DNA of 64,000 bases from Pseudalkalibacillus berkeleyi. Its GTDB lineage: Bacteria > Bacillota > Bacilli > Bacillales > Fictibacillaceae. The translations under genes and the position numbers were made by a program. Below are positions 24,918-34,604 of this stretch, piece by piece. Every line of letters starts with the position of its first letter. The first letter of the stretch is position 1. Below the pieces are notes generated by a model. The model worked only from the letters and a program-made list of their open reading frames with translations. It was not told where the DNA came from and made no database searches. The DNA is taken from the NCBI RefSeq assembly GCF_021608225.1, contig NZ_JAKIJS010000001.1, positions 620,001 through 684,000 on the forward strand, read 5' to 3'.

Positions 24918-26096
24918 GTGAGACTACTGCACACTGCCGATTGGCATCTAGGTCGTACTTTAGAAGGTAGAAGTCGATTAACGGAACAAGAGCATTTTTT
25001 ACAGGAGCTATGCGAGATCGTAAAAGAAGAATGTATTGATGTCGTATTAATGGCTGGCGACGTTTTTGATACCGTTAATCCACCCGCGGCCGCTGAACAA
25101 CTATTCTATGAATATATGGCAAAATTAACAGAAGAAAAGAATTGTAAAGTTGTCATCATAGCAGGAAACCATGATAACCCAGATCGATTAAGTGCTTCTG
25201 GTCCAATTGCTTCTATGCACGGTATTGAAATCATCGGTTACCCAACAATGAAGCCACTTGAAATGACAATCCCGTCGACCGGTGAAACTTTAAAGGTTGC
25301 AGGCCTACCTTATCCTTCAGAATCACGCTTAAAAGAACTATTGACAGAGTCTTTCGATGAAGAAACGTTGAGAGATGCTTATGATGTGCGAATAGAAAAG
25401 TTGTTTAATGAGCTTTGTGACCAATTTGACGGTTCCTCGGTTAACATTGCAATGAGTCATATCTATGTTGCAGGAGGACGAGAAACAGATTCTGAAAGAC
25501 CTATTCAAGTTGGGGGAGCATATACGGTTACAGCAGACGCACTCCCATCAAAAGCACAATATGTCGCTTTAGGTCATCTTCACCGTCCACAAACGTTTAA
25601 GAGATCTGCTGCCGGTAATGCAAGGTACTCTGGTTCTCCAATCGCATATAGTTTTTCAGAGGCTGGTCAGGCAAAATCGGTAACAGTTATAGATGTACAA
25701 CCTGGTTCAGAGGCAGTAACAAGAGAAGTCTTTCTATCTAGTGGAAAACCTTTAGTCAAATGGAAGGCTGACGAAGGGTTACAACAAGTTTACAAGTGGT
25801 TAGATGAAGAGAAGGACATCCATGCCTGGATTGATTTAGAGATCCACTTAAAGGACACGCTAAGCATGGAAGAAATTCATAAACTAAGAAATGCTCGTGA
25901 TGGATTCATTCATATAAGACCAGTTTTTGAGGAGATGGAGGCAACTGAAGAGAAACAAAGATTATCAGATTTGCCCATTGATGAGCTATTCAAACGATTT
26001 TATGAGCGCCAAACAAATGGTGGCACACCAGATGAGAAATCAGTCCAATTATTCATGGAGTTAATCGATTCGTATGAAGGGAGGGAGAATCAATGA
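24918..26096 (+). CDS. sbcD: Exonuclease subunit SbcD (Mre11-like)
   Basis: 392 aa. Metallophosphoesterase motifs are complete: DWHLGR with Asp8 and His10, MAGDVFD with Asp48, GNHD with Asn84 and His85, and LGHLHRPQ. With SbcC it cuts hairpins and protein-blocked ends. Translation begins at GTG after GGAAGGAGGAATTCT. The last bases share ATGA with the sbcC start (4-bp overlap), so the two subunits are made together. Confidence 0.96.
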   Translation: MRLLHTADWHLGRTLEGRSRLTEQEHFLQELCEIVKEECIDVVLMAGDVFDTVNPPAAAEQLFYEYMAKLTEEKNCKVVIIAGNHDNPDRLSASGPIASMHGIEIIGYPTMKPLEMTIPSTGETLKVAGLPYPSESRLKELLTESFDEETLRDAYDVRIEKLFNELCDQFDGSSVNIAMSHIYVAGGRETDSERPIQVGGAYTVTADALPSKAQYVALGHLHRPQTFKRSAAGNARYSGSPIAYSFSEAGQAKSVTVIDVQPGSEAVTREVFLSSGKPLVKWKADEGLQQVYKWLDEEKDIHAWIDLEIHLKDTLSMEEIHKLRNARDGFIHIRPVFEEMEATEEKQRLSDLPIDELFKRFYERQTNGGTPDEKSVQLFMELIDSYEGRENQ

Positions 26097-29000
26097 GACC
26101 TATACACCTATCTGTAGCTGGATTACATAGTTTTCGCGAGAAGCAGGATGTTGATTTCCAAACACTTTGTGATGGTGGTGTATTTGGTATCTTTGGTCCG
26201 ACAGGTAGCGGGAAATCCTCACTACTAGATGCTGTCACTCTTGCCTTATACGGTAAAGTCGAAAGAGCTGCAAACACGATTCAAGGAATAATGAATCATG
26301 CAGAAGACCAATTAAATGTTAGTTTTACATTTGAACTTGGAGAGGGTACATCTGCGAAAAGATACAAAGTAGATCGTACCTATAAACGTGGAAAAAATGA
26401 TGCAATAAGAACGAGTACTTGTCGACTCATTGAGGTTATTAACGAAGAACATGTTGTAATGGCTGACAAGGAAAGGGATGTCACTTCTGAAGTTGAACAA
26501 ATTTTAGGGCTGACATTAACTGATTTTACCCGTGCAGTTGTTTTACCTCAAGGGAAGTTTGCTGAATTCCTTTCATTGAAAGGTGCAGAGCGACGACAGA
26601 TGCTTCAACGCCTTTTTCGACTAGAGCAGTATGGGGACCTTCTTAATCAGCGATTAAAGAAGAGAGCGGAAGAAACAAACATATTTCTTAAGGAAATTGT
26701 TGCAGAACAACAAGGACTAGGAGATGCTTCTCAAGAACTGATTACAGAACTTGAAAAACGTTTAAAAGAAACAATTGAAAACGTAAAGGTTAAAAACCAA
26801 TTGTTAAGTAAAAAAGAAGTTCAGTTTGAGCATTATAGACAAATTTGGCAATGGCAAGAAGAATTAAATGGTGTGAAGGAAAGACTTCACGCCTTAGCAC
26901 AACAAGAGCCTGAAGTGAAAAAGTTGGCTCAACAGCTAGAGGCAGCAAAAGTGGCCGATGCTTTAGTTCCTTATGTAAATGAACTGGAAAATATATTAAA
27001 TGAACAGCAAGATTGGACCTATAAGCGTGACCAATTAACAAAAAAGGTCGAACACTCATCCGAAATTGCGAATAAAACTGTTGAAGAGTTAAAGGCAATC
27101 CGAAAACATAGAGCTGAACATGAACCTAAGTTATACGAACAATTGCAACAGTTAAAGCAAGCTAGTGACCTCGACAAGGAAAGGACACTGCTAAGATCCC
27201 GCCTCAAGGAAGACCAGTTGAAACTTCGCAAGCAAAAAGAAGAATTAGAGCATGCTGAAACAGAATTAATCAACTTTAGAGAAAAGAAGCAAAAAGCTTT
27301 AAAGCGACAAACAGAAATCAAGCAGAAAATTGAATCCAATACGATCTCAATTGAAGACAGAAATCGATTGAGAGACGGTATAACACTCAAAAAAGAAATT
27401 GAATCGAAACAACAATCGAAAGATGAACGTCAAAAGGAATTTAAAAAACTAACACAGGTTGTTTCACAGTTGGACCAAACAATTGAGAAGCAAACACGTG
27501 AAAAAGACCAACTGAAAAAGAAAATGGGTTATCTCCTATATCATACCGAAACCATTTTCAATCGAGTTTGTGAACATGAACGAGTCATTGAAACAGCGAA
27601 AAGTGGAATCGAAAGCACATTAAAGGACTCCATAGAAAATCAAAGAAAACTTGAGCTGAACTCTTTATCAGCGCAAGTTGCGGAACATCTAGATTCAGGA
27701 GAGGCATGTCCTGTTTGTGGATCAATTGACCATCCAAAACCAGCAACACATTCTGTAGAAAACCGTGATTATCGAGAAGTGATTCAAGATCTTGAACAAA
27801 CATTAACAGACATTAAGAATGAAGAAATCGCAATCAAGCACAGCAAAAAAGACTTAGAGTACTTGTTCGAAACCATACAGGAATATGTTCAAAAAGAAGA
27901 GCTTAGTGGAAATGAAATTGCAGCTACATCATTTGATCCAATTGACCAAACTATGCAAACGACTGAAGAACTAAAGCAATACTTGCATATACTTCAAACT
28001 GAAACAAAAGGCTTTAAACAAGACCTAATTGAACTTAAAGAAAAGAAAAATCAATATACAAAGTTGTACTCTGCTTGTGATAAAGAGTGGATTGAAAGTA
28101 AAACCTCTCAAAATACTTATTCTCAAGAACTTGTAAAGACGAATGAGAAGAAAGTAGAACTAGAAGAACAAATTCAAGTTTTAGAAAACCGTTGGAATGA
28201 GCAATATCATTCAATGCCTTACCATGACATTGAACAACTACAGAGTGACATGGATAAGAGAGACCAAGAATTAACTGATTTAAACCAACGTTATGACAAA
28301 AGCGTTTCGTTCTTATATGAACTAGAGGATACAATTACGCAATGTGTTGACCGCGTACAGACGAAGAAATTATCATATTCCGAACTGAATGCTGATATCA
28401 AATCTTCTGAAAAGAGGCTCCAAGAGTGTACAAGTTTGATTCTTGAACGTTGCGGAGAAGAGAATCCAGACGAGTTGATTCGATCAGTTCAATTAGAAAT
28501 GGATACATTGAAGCGAAATGAACAAGCAATCCAACAAACCAGTGAGTCTGAATCTGCGAAACTTCAAACGCATGAAAAGGACTTAGAGGTTGCAAAATCT
28601 GCACTAGAACAAGTCAATAAACGTCTACAAGTTGCGCAAAGGCAATGGGATGAAAAGTCGGTATCTACTATTTTTGAATCTAGAGAACAGGTTAAGGATG
28701 CGATTATACCGCTTGAAAAGCAGAATGTATGGGAAAAGCGAATTCAAGCATTTCATAACGAAAAAATTCAGCAAGAACATGATCAAAGCAGACTGCTCAA
28801 ACAATTAAATAACAAAGAAATTAGTGAATTTGAATGGCAAAAGGTACAGTCTGAGTTATCTGAAGCTAAACAAGCAAAAGAAAAAGCACTTTCAGAAAAT
28901 GCTAGGCTTGATGGTGAAGTAGAAGAAGTTAAGAAACGTGCAGTAAAGTACAATGAGCTTGAGGTGAAACGAGAAGAATATGAAGAAGTTGCCGAACGAC

Positions 29001-29500
29001 TCGGAAAGTTGCAAGCTGTATTTAGAGGGAACAGTTTTGTAGAATTCATAGCGGAAGAACAGCTCAACCAGGTTGCTAGAGATGCTTCACAGCGGTTAGG
29101 CGAATTGACTAGGCAGAGGTATGCGCTAGAGGTTGATTCAACAGGAGGCTTTGTTATTCGAGACGATGCAAATGGAGGCGTCCGACGTCCTGTCACATCA
29201 CTCTCTGGAGGAGAAACATTCCTTACATCACTTGCTTTAGCATTGTCATTGTCAGCTCAAATTCAATTACAGGGTGAGTATCCACTCGAATTTTTCTTCC
29301 TAGATGAAGGGTTTGGAACATTAGACCAATCTTTACTTGATACCGTGATTTCAGCACTAGAACGATTACAAATGCAACAAGTTTCTGTTGGGGTGATTTC
29401 ACATGTACCGGAGTTAAGAGCGAGACTCCCTAGAAAGCTAATCGTAGAACCTGCAACGCCTTCAGGAAAAGGAAGTACTGTCTCAATTGAAACTTTATAA
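26093..29500 (+). CDS. sbcC: Exonuclease subunit SbcC (Rad50-like)
   Basis: 1135 aa. The N-terminal ATPase half has Walker A GPTGSGKSS (35-43). Two long coiled-coil arms, rich in Lys, Glu and Gln, flank the zinc hook CPVC at Cys539 and Cys542. The C-terminal half has the signature SLSGGETFLTSLALALSLS and Walker B FFLDEGFGTLD. It is an SMC-like DNA-tethering ATPase. The 4-bp overlap with sbcD and the terminator ten bases after its stop define the end of the addB-addA-sbcD-sbcC cluster. Confidence 0.96.
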   Translation: MRPIHLSVAGLHSFREKQDVDFQTLCDGGVFGIFGPTGSGKSSLLDAVTLALYGKVERAANTIQGIMNHAEDQLNVSFTFELGEGTSAKRYKVDRTYKRGKNDAIRTSTCRLIEVINEEHVVMADKERDVTSEVEQILGLTLTDFTRAVVLPQGKFAEFLSLKGAERRQMLQRLFRLEQYGDLLNQRLKKRAEETNIFLKEIVAEQQGLGDASQELITELEKRLKETIENVKVKNQLLSKKEVQFEHYRQIWQWQEELNGVKERLHALAQQEPEVKKLAQQLEAAKVADALVPYVNELENILNEQQDWTYKRDQLTKKVEHSSEIANKTVEELKAIRKHRAEHEPKLYEQLQQLKQASDLDKERTLLRSRLKEDQLKLRKQKEELEHAETELINFREKKQKALKRQTEIKQKIESNTISIEDRNRLRDGITLKKEIESKQQSKDERQKEFKKLTQVVSQLDQTIEKQTREKDQLKKKMGYLLYHTETIFNRVCEHERVIETAKSGIESTLKDSIENQRKLELNSLSAQVAEHLDSGEACPVCGSIDHPKPATHSVENRDYREVIQDLEQTLTDIKNEEIAIKHSKKDLEYLFETIQEYVQKEELSGNEIAATSFDPIDQTMQTTEELKQYLHILQTETKGFKQDLIELKEKKNQYTKLYSACDKEWIESKTSQNTYSQELVKTNEKKVELEEQIQVLENRWNEQYHSMPYHDIEQLQSDMDKRDQELTDLNQRYDKSVSFLYELEDTITQCVDRVQTKKLSYSELNADIKSSEKRLQECTSLILERCGEENPDELIRSVQLEMDTLKRNEQAIQQTSESESAKLQTHEKDLEVAKSALEQVNKRLQVAQRQWDEKSVSTIFESREQVKDAIIPLEKQNVWEKRIQAFHNEKIQQEHDQSRLLKQLNNKEISEFEWQKVQSELSEAKQAKEKALSENARLDGEVEEVKKRAVKYNELEVKREEYEEVAERLGKLQAVFRGNSFVEFIAEEQLNQVARDASQRLGELTRQRYALEVDSTGGFVIRDDANGGVRRPVTSLSGGETFLTSLALALSLSAQIQLQGEYPLEFFFLDEGFGTLDQSLLDTVISALERLQMQQVSVGVISHVPELRARLPRKLIVEPATPSGKGSTVSIETL

Positions 29501-29509
29501 TATAATGAA

Positions 29510-29540
29510 GGGCTGATGGTGTCATCAGCCCACATTTTTT
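29510..29540 (+). terminator. Terminator after sbcC
   Basis: A perfect 9-bp stem (29510-29518 with 29523-29531), loop GTGT, then ACATTTTTT. Confidence 0.9.
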
Positions 29541-29541
29541 A

Positions 29542-30936
29542 TTATGATTCATTTTCTACAACTCGTTCAATTGCTTTTTCGTGTGCATGTACAGTTGCAA
29601 GGATATCTTCATCCGTATGGACGACCGACATAGAGTACCGGTTAAGTGGTTTTGTATAGATACCCAACTTCAGTAATTCATAATCGATTTTCTCACGTAA
29701 GTTACGGTCAGCATGTTTCATGTCTCGGTAATTTTCGATAGCTGACTTTGTAAACAAGATATTAAAAATACTACCGATCCCGACAGTTTTCATCGGAATA
29801 TTTTTACTAGCATAAAGGCTCTCAAGTTGAGATCGTAGAGATTCTGTTTTTGAAATGAGGTCTTTCATCATTGATCCTTGTTCTAACACATGAATCGTCG
29901 CAAGACCAGCAGCTAGTACGGTTGGATGACCATTATAAGTACCACTATGGAACAGCACTTCATTTTTGTGATTATTATTTGCACCAGCTGTTAAAATATC
30001 TCTTCCTTTGTTAGAAGCACTAATCATCATAATTTCCTTTTTACCACCTACAGCCCCAACTGGAAAACCACCACCAAGCACTTTACCAAGTGCAGTTAAG
30101 TCCGGTTTGATATTGTAAATTTCTTGAGCCCCACCAAGCCCTAATCTGAAACCGGTTTTCACCTCATCAAAGATTAATAATATTCCTAGCTCTTCTGTAA
30201 CCTTTCGTAATCCATTAAGAAAGGATTGCTTGGCTGGGATAAAGCCTCCTTGGACGGGTTCAATAATCACAGCACTTAAATCCTTTGCATGCTCTCTTAA
30301 TAATTTTTCTGTCGCGTTAATATTATTGAAGGGGAGTATGAGTGTATTTTTGACATGGTGATCAGATATGCCACTCGATTCAGGTACGGCATTCGGTGCA
30401 GCATCCAATCCTGCTTTAGATTCATCGGGATTTACACTTAAGAGTACTTGATCATAGCCGCCGTGATAATGTCCTTCAAATTTTGCTACCTTTGACTTAC
30501 CTGTATATGCAGACGCTATACGCAATGCTAATTGGGTCGCTTCTAGACCTGAATTCGTGTAACGGACCATTTCAATTCCAGGGTACAAGTCAATCAATTT
30601 ATTAGCCATTTCAATTTCAAGTCGATGTGGCGTTCCGAATATAGTAGTGCCCGCTTGTGTCATCTGATTCTGGACCGCTTCAAATACACTGTGGTGACCA
30701 TGACCAAGAATAAGTGCCCCGTAACATAACAAGTAATCAATGTATTCATTACCATCTACATCGAACAAATGGCTCTTTTCCCCACGCTCCATAACTAATG
30801 GATGAGGCTTGAAATATTTTATGTTAGCAGTAACGCCTCCTGGTATGACTTCACACGCTTGATCGTAAAGTGATGCAGATTTTTCTGTGTGATCAGATAA
30901 CTCTGGATTGGTTAAAGTCATTGGTTTTAATTCCAT
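29542..30936 (-). CDS. Class III aminotransferase, glutamate-1-semialdehyde mutase-like
   Basis: 464 aa, PLP-dependent. Family segments are ACEVIPGGVTANIKYF, YGALILGHGH, VRYTNSGLEATQLALRIA, KFEGHYHGGYD, IIFDEVKTGFR-type FDEVKTGFRLGLGG and the cofactor lysine in LTALGKVLGGG. The overall pattern is closest to HemL-type enzymes, yet no heme genes are near, and HemL is normally about 430 aa. It is more likely an aminotransferase or aminomutase on an unknown substrate. AAGGAG touches the first ATG; the next ATG (Met6) is 15 bases away from it, so the start is uncertain. Confidence 0.85.
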   Translation of the reverse strand: MELKPMTLTNPELSDHTEKSASLYDQACEVIPGGVTANIKYFKPHPLVMERGEKSHLFDVDGNEYIDYLLCYGALILGHGHHSVFEAVQNQMTQAGTTIFGTPHRLEIEMANKLIDLYPGIEMVRYTNSGLEATQLALRIASAYTGKSKVAKFEGHYHGGYDQVLLSVNPDESKAGLDAAPNAVPESSGISDHHVKNTLILPFNNINATEKLLREHAKDLSAVIIEPVQGGFIPAKQSFLNGLRKVTEELGILLIFDEVKTGFRLGLGGAQEIYNIKPDLTALGKVLGGGFPVGAVGGKKEIMMISASNKGRDILTAGANNNHKNEVLFHSGTYNGHPTVLAAGLATIHVLEQGSMMKDLISKTESLRSQLESLYASKNIPMKTVGIGSIFNILFTKSAIENYRDMKHADRNLREKIDYELLKLGIYTKPLNRYSMSVVHTDEDILATVHAHEKAIERVVENES

Positions 30937-31094
30937 CTCCTTAATCTTATTTCTAATTAGTTAAACATTCGATAAACGCATGAACAAAGTGTGGATTCAA
31001 TACTGGAAATTCCACACATTCCTTAGTATCAAACAAGGAATTTAGTGAGGTTTAGAGAATAGTAGTTCAAAGATCACTGTTCGGAGGGATGATT

Positions 31095-31712
31095 TTGAGA
31101 AATAGAAAAGAGACACTAGAATTATTTGATACTTGGGCAGGTACATATGATGAATATATACAAGACCCTAAGGGACCTTTACTAGGTTATGAGTCAAGCT
31201 TAGTAGAAGCAGCAAGTTGGCTAGAAAAGAGATCCTTCCATTCCATATTGGATATAGGGATTGGAACGGGGAATTTTGCGAGTCGTTTTAATGGCAAGAA
31301 CATTTTCGGTGTGGATCTATCTCAAAAAATGATCATAGAGTGCAAACATCAGCATCCAGACTATCATTTATCTCTTGGAACTTTTACAAAGAACAATCAG
31401 TCTTCAAGGATGTTCGATTTGACGGTTTCAAGTTTCGCCTTTCACGAAGTAGATTCTGAAGAACGTCCTGACGCTTGTAAGGAAACCCATCGTATTTTGA
31501 AGGACGAAGGCTTATTTCTACTCGTTGATATCATGTTTGCATCTAAAACAGCGAGAGATGATGCGAGAAAATTGATCGGAAAGTACTGGGATTCATCAGA
31601 AGACTATCCTCTCATTTCCGATACGGATGAAGCACTAAGAAGTGTAGGTTTCAAGTCGATTCTGTGGAAACAGACAGGTCCCTATCACTGGGCTGTCATC
31701 TCACAAAAATAG
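31095..31712 (+). CDS. Class I SAM-dependent methyltransferase
   Basis: 205 aa. LFDTWAGTYDEYI at the N-terminus and LDIGIGTGNFASRF (SAM motif I) then NIFGVDLSQKMI are typical of small YrrT/UbiE-like methyltransferases. I choose the TTG at 31095 since GGAGGG is seven bases upstream; the in-frame ATG at 31089 overlaps that site. Substrate unknown. It is divergent from the aminotransferase and 99 bp ahead of the membrane-protein pair. Confidence 0.86.
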   Translation: MRNRKETLELFDTWAGTYDEYIQDPKGPLLGYESSLVEAASWLEKRSFHSILDIGIGTGNFASRFNGKNIFGVDLSQKMIIECKHQHPDYHLSLGTFTKNNQSSRMFDLTVSSFAFHEVDSEERPDACKETHRILKDEGLFLLVDIMFASKTARDDARKLIGKYWDSSEDYPLISDTDEALRSVGFKSILWKQTGPYHWAVISQK

Positions 31713-31811
31713 TTCATAATAATTATTGGAAAAAAATGATATAGGCGTGAATTTCTGATAGGATAGAGTATATGATCATTGCTTGAGAGAGATAGAAATG
31801 GGGGAAGAGGC

Positions 31812-32486
31812 TTGGAGCATCGTGTTCAAGTTTGGAGAGGTTTATTTAAGCCTGAAGAAACAATCCATACGTTGAGAGAATCAAAATCGATCCATGGGTA
31901 TCGGTGGAGACTGTTGATTTTGTTATTATGTAGTTCAATTATTTTTGGAATTACCTTCTATATACAATCTGCGGAGTGGCTATTATTACCAGAAGCGGTT
32001 AAGTTGGATCTAACGAACGATCAAAAATTTGCTGCTTCAATTTTAATTGGTATTGGTGGAGGACTTAGTGGTATTATTCTGCCTTTTTTGATGATCGGTT
32101 CATCTGCACTATTACTTTGGGGATTTTTTCGAGATATCGGTTTTAAAAGATTATTTGTCATGAACACATATTTATTCGTGATTATATTGATTGGTTTAGC
32201 AGCTAATCTTCCGTTTATGTATGCCTTCGGATCCACTGAAATGTTATCACCATATGGAATCGGTCCTTGGGTGAAAGCGTTGACGGATCATGTATTTCTT
32301 ACAACGATGTCGGGATGGATTACCATCTTTTTCATTTGGCATATGTATTCAACGATTAGGCTACTAATGGAAGCTTCTCTAAAATCAAAACGATACATTC
32401 TATGCGTTACCATTGGATTGCATATTATCTTGATCACCTGCCTATCCGTGATCAACATGATGTATCACTTACACTTGAACGGTTAG
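31812..32486 (+). CDS. Yip1-like membrane protein, YknW-like
   Basis: About 224 aa with five hydrophobic segments. The opening RVQVWRGLFKPEETIHTLRE followed by membrane helices and a long glycine-rich loop (IGIGGGLSGIILPF) resembles Yip1-domain proteins such as B. subtilis YknW. The start is uncertain: TTG at 31812 after GGGGGAAGAGG, or TTG at 31779. The next gene, 17 bp on, encodes a membrane-fusion protein, which repeats the yknW-yknX order. In B. subtilis YknW helps assemble the YknXYZ exporter that protects from the SdpC toxin. Confidence 0.72.
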   Translation: MEHRVQVWRGLFKPEETIHTLRESKSIHGYRWRLLILLLCSSIIFGITFYIQSAEWLLLPEAVKLDLTNDQKFAASILIGIGGGLSGIILPFLMIGSSALLLWGFFRDIGFKRLFVMNTYLFVIILIGLAANLPFMYAFGSTEMLSPYGIGPWVKALTDHVFLTTMSGWITIFFIWHMYSTIRLLMEASLKSKRYILCVTIGLHIILITCLSVINMMYHLHLNG

Positions 32487-32503
32487 AAACGGGGGTTCTA
32501 AGG

Positions 32504-33676
32504 TTGAATGGTTACATAAAAAAAGCACTGATAGTGATTCCGATTGTTCTCTTTGTCGTTATTAATACGTATTTGTTTGTGCTGAATGAGTCGCTCTTTG
32601 CTAGTGAAAAACCATACGAAGTTTCGACAGTGGAAAAACGAGATCTTAAAGAGACAATTAAGTCTACAGGTGTTGTTATCCCAAAACAAATAGAAGAATT
32701 TTATTATGACGATCAACGAGGGACATTGGAAGAAATTCTTGTGCAAGAAGGGGACAAGGTCTCCAGTAGTACAGAAATTCTTAAGTATAGTTCTTCAGAT
32801 TATGAGAGTCAGATTAATGTGTTAGAAAATGAAATCGATATACTTGAAACCGAACAAGATTATCATGAAGATCGCGAACGACTTCTTGGTAACCAAATCG
32901 TTCGAGAGTCAAATAAAGAAGATGAAGAAAAAGATGAATCGACTATATTCTTATTAGAACAAGAACAAGCTGATGCTGAATATCAAGCCGATCGGATTGA
33001 TACAACCATTTCTAATAAGGAAGACGCAATTAATCAATTGAAGACACGCTCAGGAGAAACGAGCGTTAAGAGCTCTATTTCAGGAACTGTCACAAAGGTA
33101 TCTTATGAAAGAGGGAAGAACAACGAACCCGTTGTGATAATTGCTAACGAAGATGAAGTTTTAGTAAGGACGACTCTTTCGGAAGAACAAGTTCTTCTGC
33201 TAAGTGAAGGTGATGCGGTTCTGTTAAAATCTGCAGATCGTAAAGAACGTAAAGGATTAGTAGCATCTATACAACCTTCAGAGAAAGAAAATTCAAAGTT
33301 CCAAGTAGACATAGAAGTTGAAGAAACAGATGAAAATCGACTTCAAGTCGGGACTACAGTTGAAATGACTGTTCGTCCTGTAGCTATCGAAAATGCGGTT
33401 GCGATAAACAAACAATCAATCTTAGCTATAAATGGGAAAGAATACGTCCTTGTTGTAAAAGAAGGATACATAGATAAGCGAAAAGCTTCCTTTGGCTTTG
33501 AAAGCGGATCCTATGTGGAAGTTACAAAAGGATTAAAGGCTAAAGAAACTATTGTTAAGCACCCGAACCGTCTACTCGTAGATGATATGGAAATTGAAGT
33601 GAAGAATCTTGAAAAAGAGAAGAAAAAGGAAGAGAAAGATCTAAATAAAGATGAAGAATCATCAGATGGAAAATAA
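32504..33676 (+). CDS. HlyD/RND-type membrane fusion protein, YknX-like
   Basis: 390 aa. One N-terminal membrane anchor (ALIVIPIVLFVVINTYLFVL), then a barrel-sandwich (lipoyl-like) half-motif around GTLEEILVQEGDKVSSSTEI, a long acidic coiled coil (about residues 85-170), the second lipoyl half with SSISGTVTKVSYERG, a beta-barrel, and a very charged tail (KEKKKEEKDLNKDEE). This is the periplasmic-adaptor architecture used in Gram-positive ABC exporters such as YknXYZ. The TTG at 32504 follows GGGGGT. The permease and ATPase genes (YknY, YknZ) are absent; a terminator follows immediately. Confidence 0.85.
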   Translation: MNGYIKKALIVIPIVLFVVINTYLFVLNESLFASEKPYEVSTVEKRDLKETIKSTGVVIPKQIEEFYYDDQRGTLEEILVQEGDKVSSSTEILKYSSSDYESQINVLENEIDILETEQDYHEDRERLLGNQIVRESNKEDEEKDESTIFLLEQEQADAEYQADRIDTTISNKEDAINQLKTRSGETSVKSSISGTVTKVSYERGKNNEPVVIIANEDEVLVRTTLSEEQVLLLSEGDAVLLKSADRKERKGLVASIQPSEKENSKFQVDIEVEETDENRLQVGTTVEMTVRPVAIENAVAINKQSILAINGKEYVLVVKEGYIDKRKASFGFESGSYVEVTKGLKAKETIVKHPNRLLVDDMEIEVKNLEKEKKKEEKDLNKDEESSDGK

Positions 33677-33696
33677 ATAATTATGAAACGTCTATT

Positions 33697-33730
33697 AAGT
33701 CCAAATCATAACTGATTTGGGCTTTTTTTG
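33697..33730 (+). terminator. Terminator after the YknX-like gene
   Basis: A 12-bp stem with one G-U (33697-33708 with 33713-33724), loop TAAC, then seven T. Confidence 0.9.
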
Positions 33731-33742
33731 TGCTGACTTGAA

Positions 33743-33820
33743 CTCAAATCAGGAGTCCAGTGATTTCAGGGTTAGAGCGCCCCTCCCGCGTACCCTCAAA
33801 TCAGGAGTCCAGTGATTTCA
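33743..33820. repeat. Pair of 26-bp direct repeats
   Basis: CTCAAATCAGGAGTCCAGTG plus ATTTCA occurs at 33743-33768 and again, identical, at 33795-33820, 52 bp apart. Each copy also contains an internal dyad AAATCA ... TGATTT. It lies between two terminators in a 251-bp gap with no gene. Confidence 0.85.
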
Positions 33821-33875
33821 AGCTATGATAAAGCCTCTTCTTACTAAAATAACAATAACTCCAAACCAAAAATCA

Positions 33876-33905
33876 TATAAAAAGAAGCTTGGATATCCAA
33901 GCTTC
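33876..33905 (-). terminator. Terminator after the TrhA gene
   Basis: The perfect palindrome GAAGCTTGGATATCCAAGCT with its last bases (33884-33905) is followed on the minus strand by TTTTTATATG. Confidence 0.8.
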
Positions 33906-33927
33906 CTCTTATGTCAGTGTCGTTTTT

Positions 33928-34581
33928 TCAGATCACCCTAATAGGTAATACATAAAGCAGTATTGCGAAGAAATGGAATGCTGTACCTGCTAAAACAAAA
34001 ACGTGCCAGACTGCATGGTGATAAGGGAAGGCGCGCCACACATAGAAAATCGTGCCGACTGTGTATAGGAGCCCACCTATGATAAAGAGCAAACCTCCAC
34101 TAGTTGGTAAAGTTGTCATCAATGGCTTCCAAGCAAATACCGCGAGCCAGCCCATTACGATATAAATGACAGTTGATAGGAAGAGAAATCGTTTGACAAA
34201 GAATGCTTTAAAGAAGACTCCAAACAAAGCAATTCCCCAGACGATTCCAAACAATGTCCATCCTAATGCACCTTTGACGATAATGAACAAGAATGGAGTG
34301 TACGTACCTGCGATAAAGATGTAGATCGCTGCATGGTCAAAGATTTCAAACAAATCCTTCAGTTTGCCGTCTGGGAAACTGTGTACGAGAGTGGATGCCG
34401 TATAAAGGATTAACATAGAGGCACCGTATATTGAAAAACTGACTACATGCCAGGCTGAACCCTCAAGCGCAGCCATTACGACAAGAAGCACGAGCGCGAC
34501 GAGACTGAAAACTACACCAATTCCATGTGTAATTGCGTTGACGATTTCTTCTTTACGCGTATAGGTGTGCGTATTTGCCAT
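33928..34581 (-). CDS. trhA: TrhA/hemolysin III family membrane protein (PAQR)
   Basis: 217 aa with seven hydrophobic segments. The family opening EEIVNAITHGIGVVFSLVAL, the STLVHSFP motif, IFDHAAIYIFIAGTYTPF and the closing YHHAVWHVFVLAGTAFHFFAIL with the conserved histidines are all present. These PAQR-fold proteins affect membrane lipid homeostasis in bacteria; the name hemolysin III comes from early B. cereus work. B. subtilis YplQ belongs here. GGAGGT precedes the ATG by about eight bases. The radical SAM gene lies 23 bp upstream on the same strand. Confidence 0.92.
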   Translation of the reverse strand: MANTHTYTRKEEIVNAITHGIGVVFSLVALVLLVVMAALEGSAWHVVSFSIYGASMLILYTASTLVHSFPDGKLKDLFEIFDHAAIYIFIAGTYTPFLFIIVKGALGWTLFGIVWGIALFGVFFKAFFVKRFLFLSTVIYIVMGWLAVFAWKPLMTTLPTSGGLLFIIGGLLYTVGTIFYVWRAFPYHHAVWHVFVLAGTAFHFFAILLYVLPIRVI

Positions 34582-34604
34582 AACTGACCTCCTTAATGAG
34601 AAAG

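Noticed and set aside
28783-29196. 137-codon open frame on the minus strand inside sbcC
   Set aside because: Composition is a low-complexity Ser/Phe/Leu shadow of the coiled-coil gene, with no ribosome site. Same for the other minus-strand frames inside addA and sbcC.
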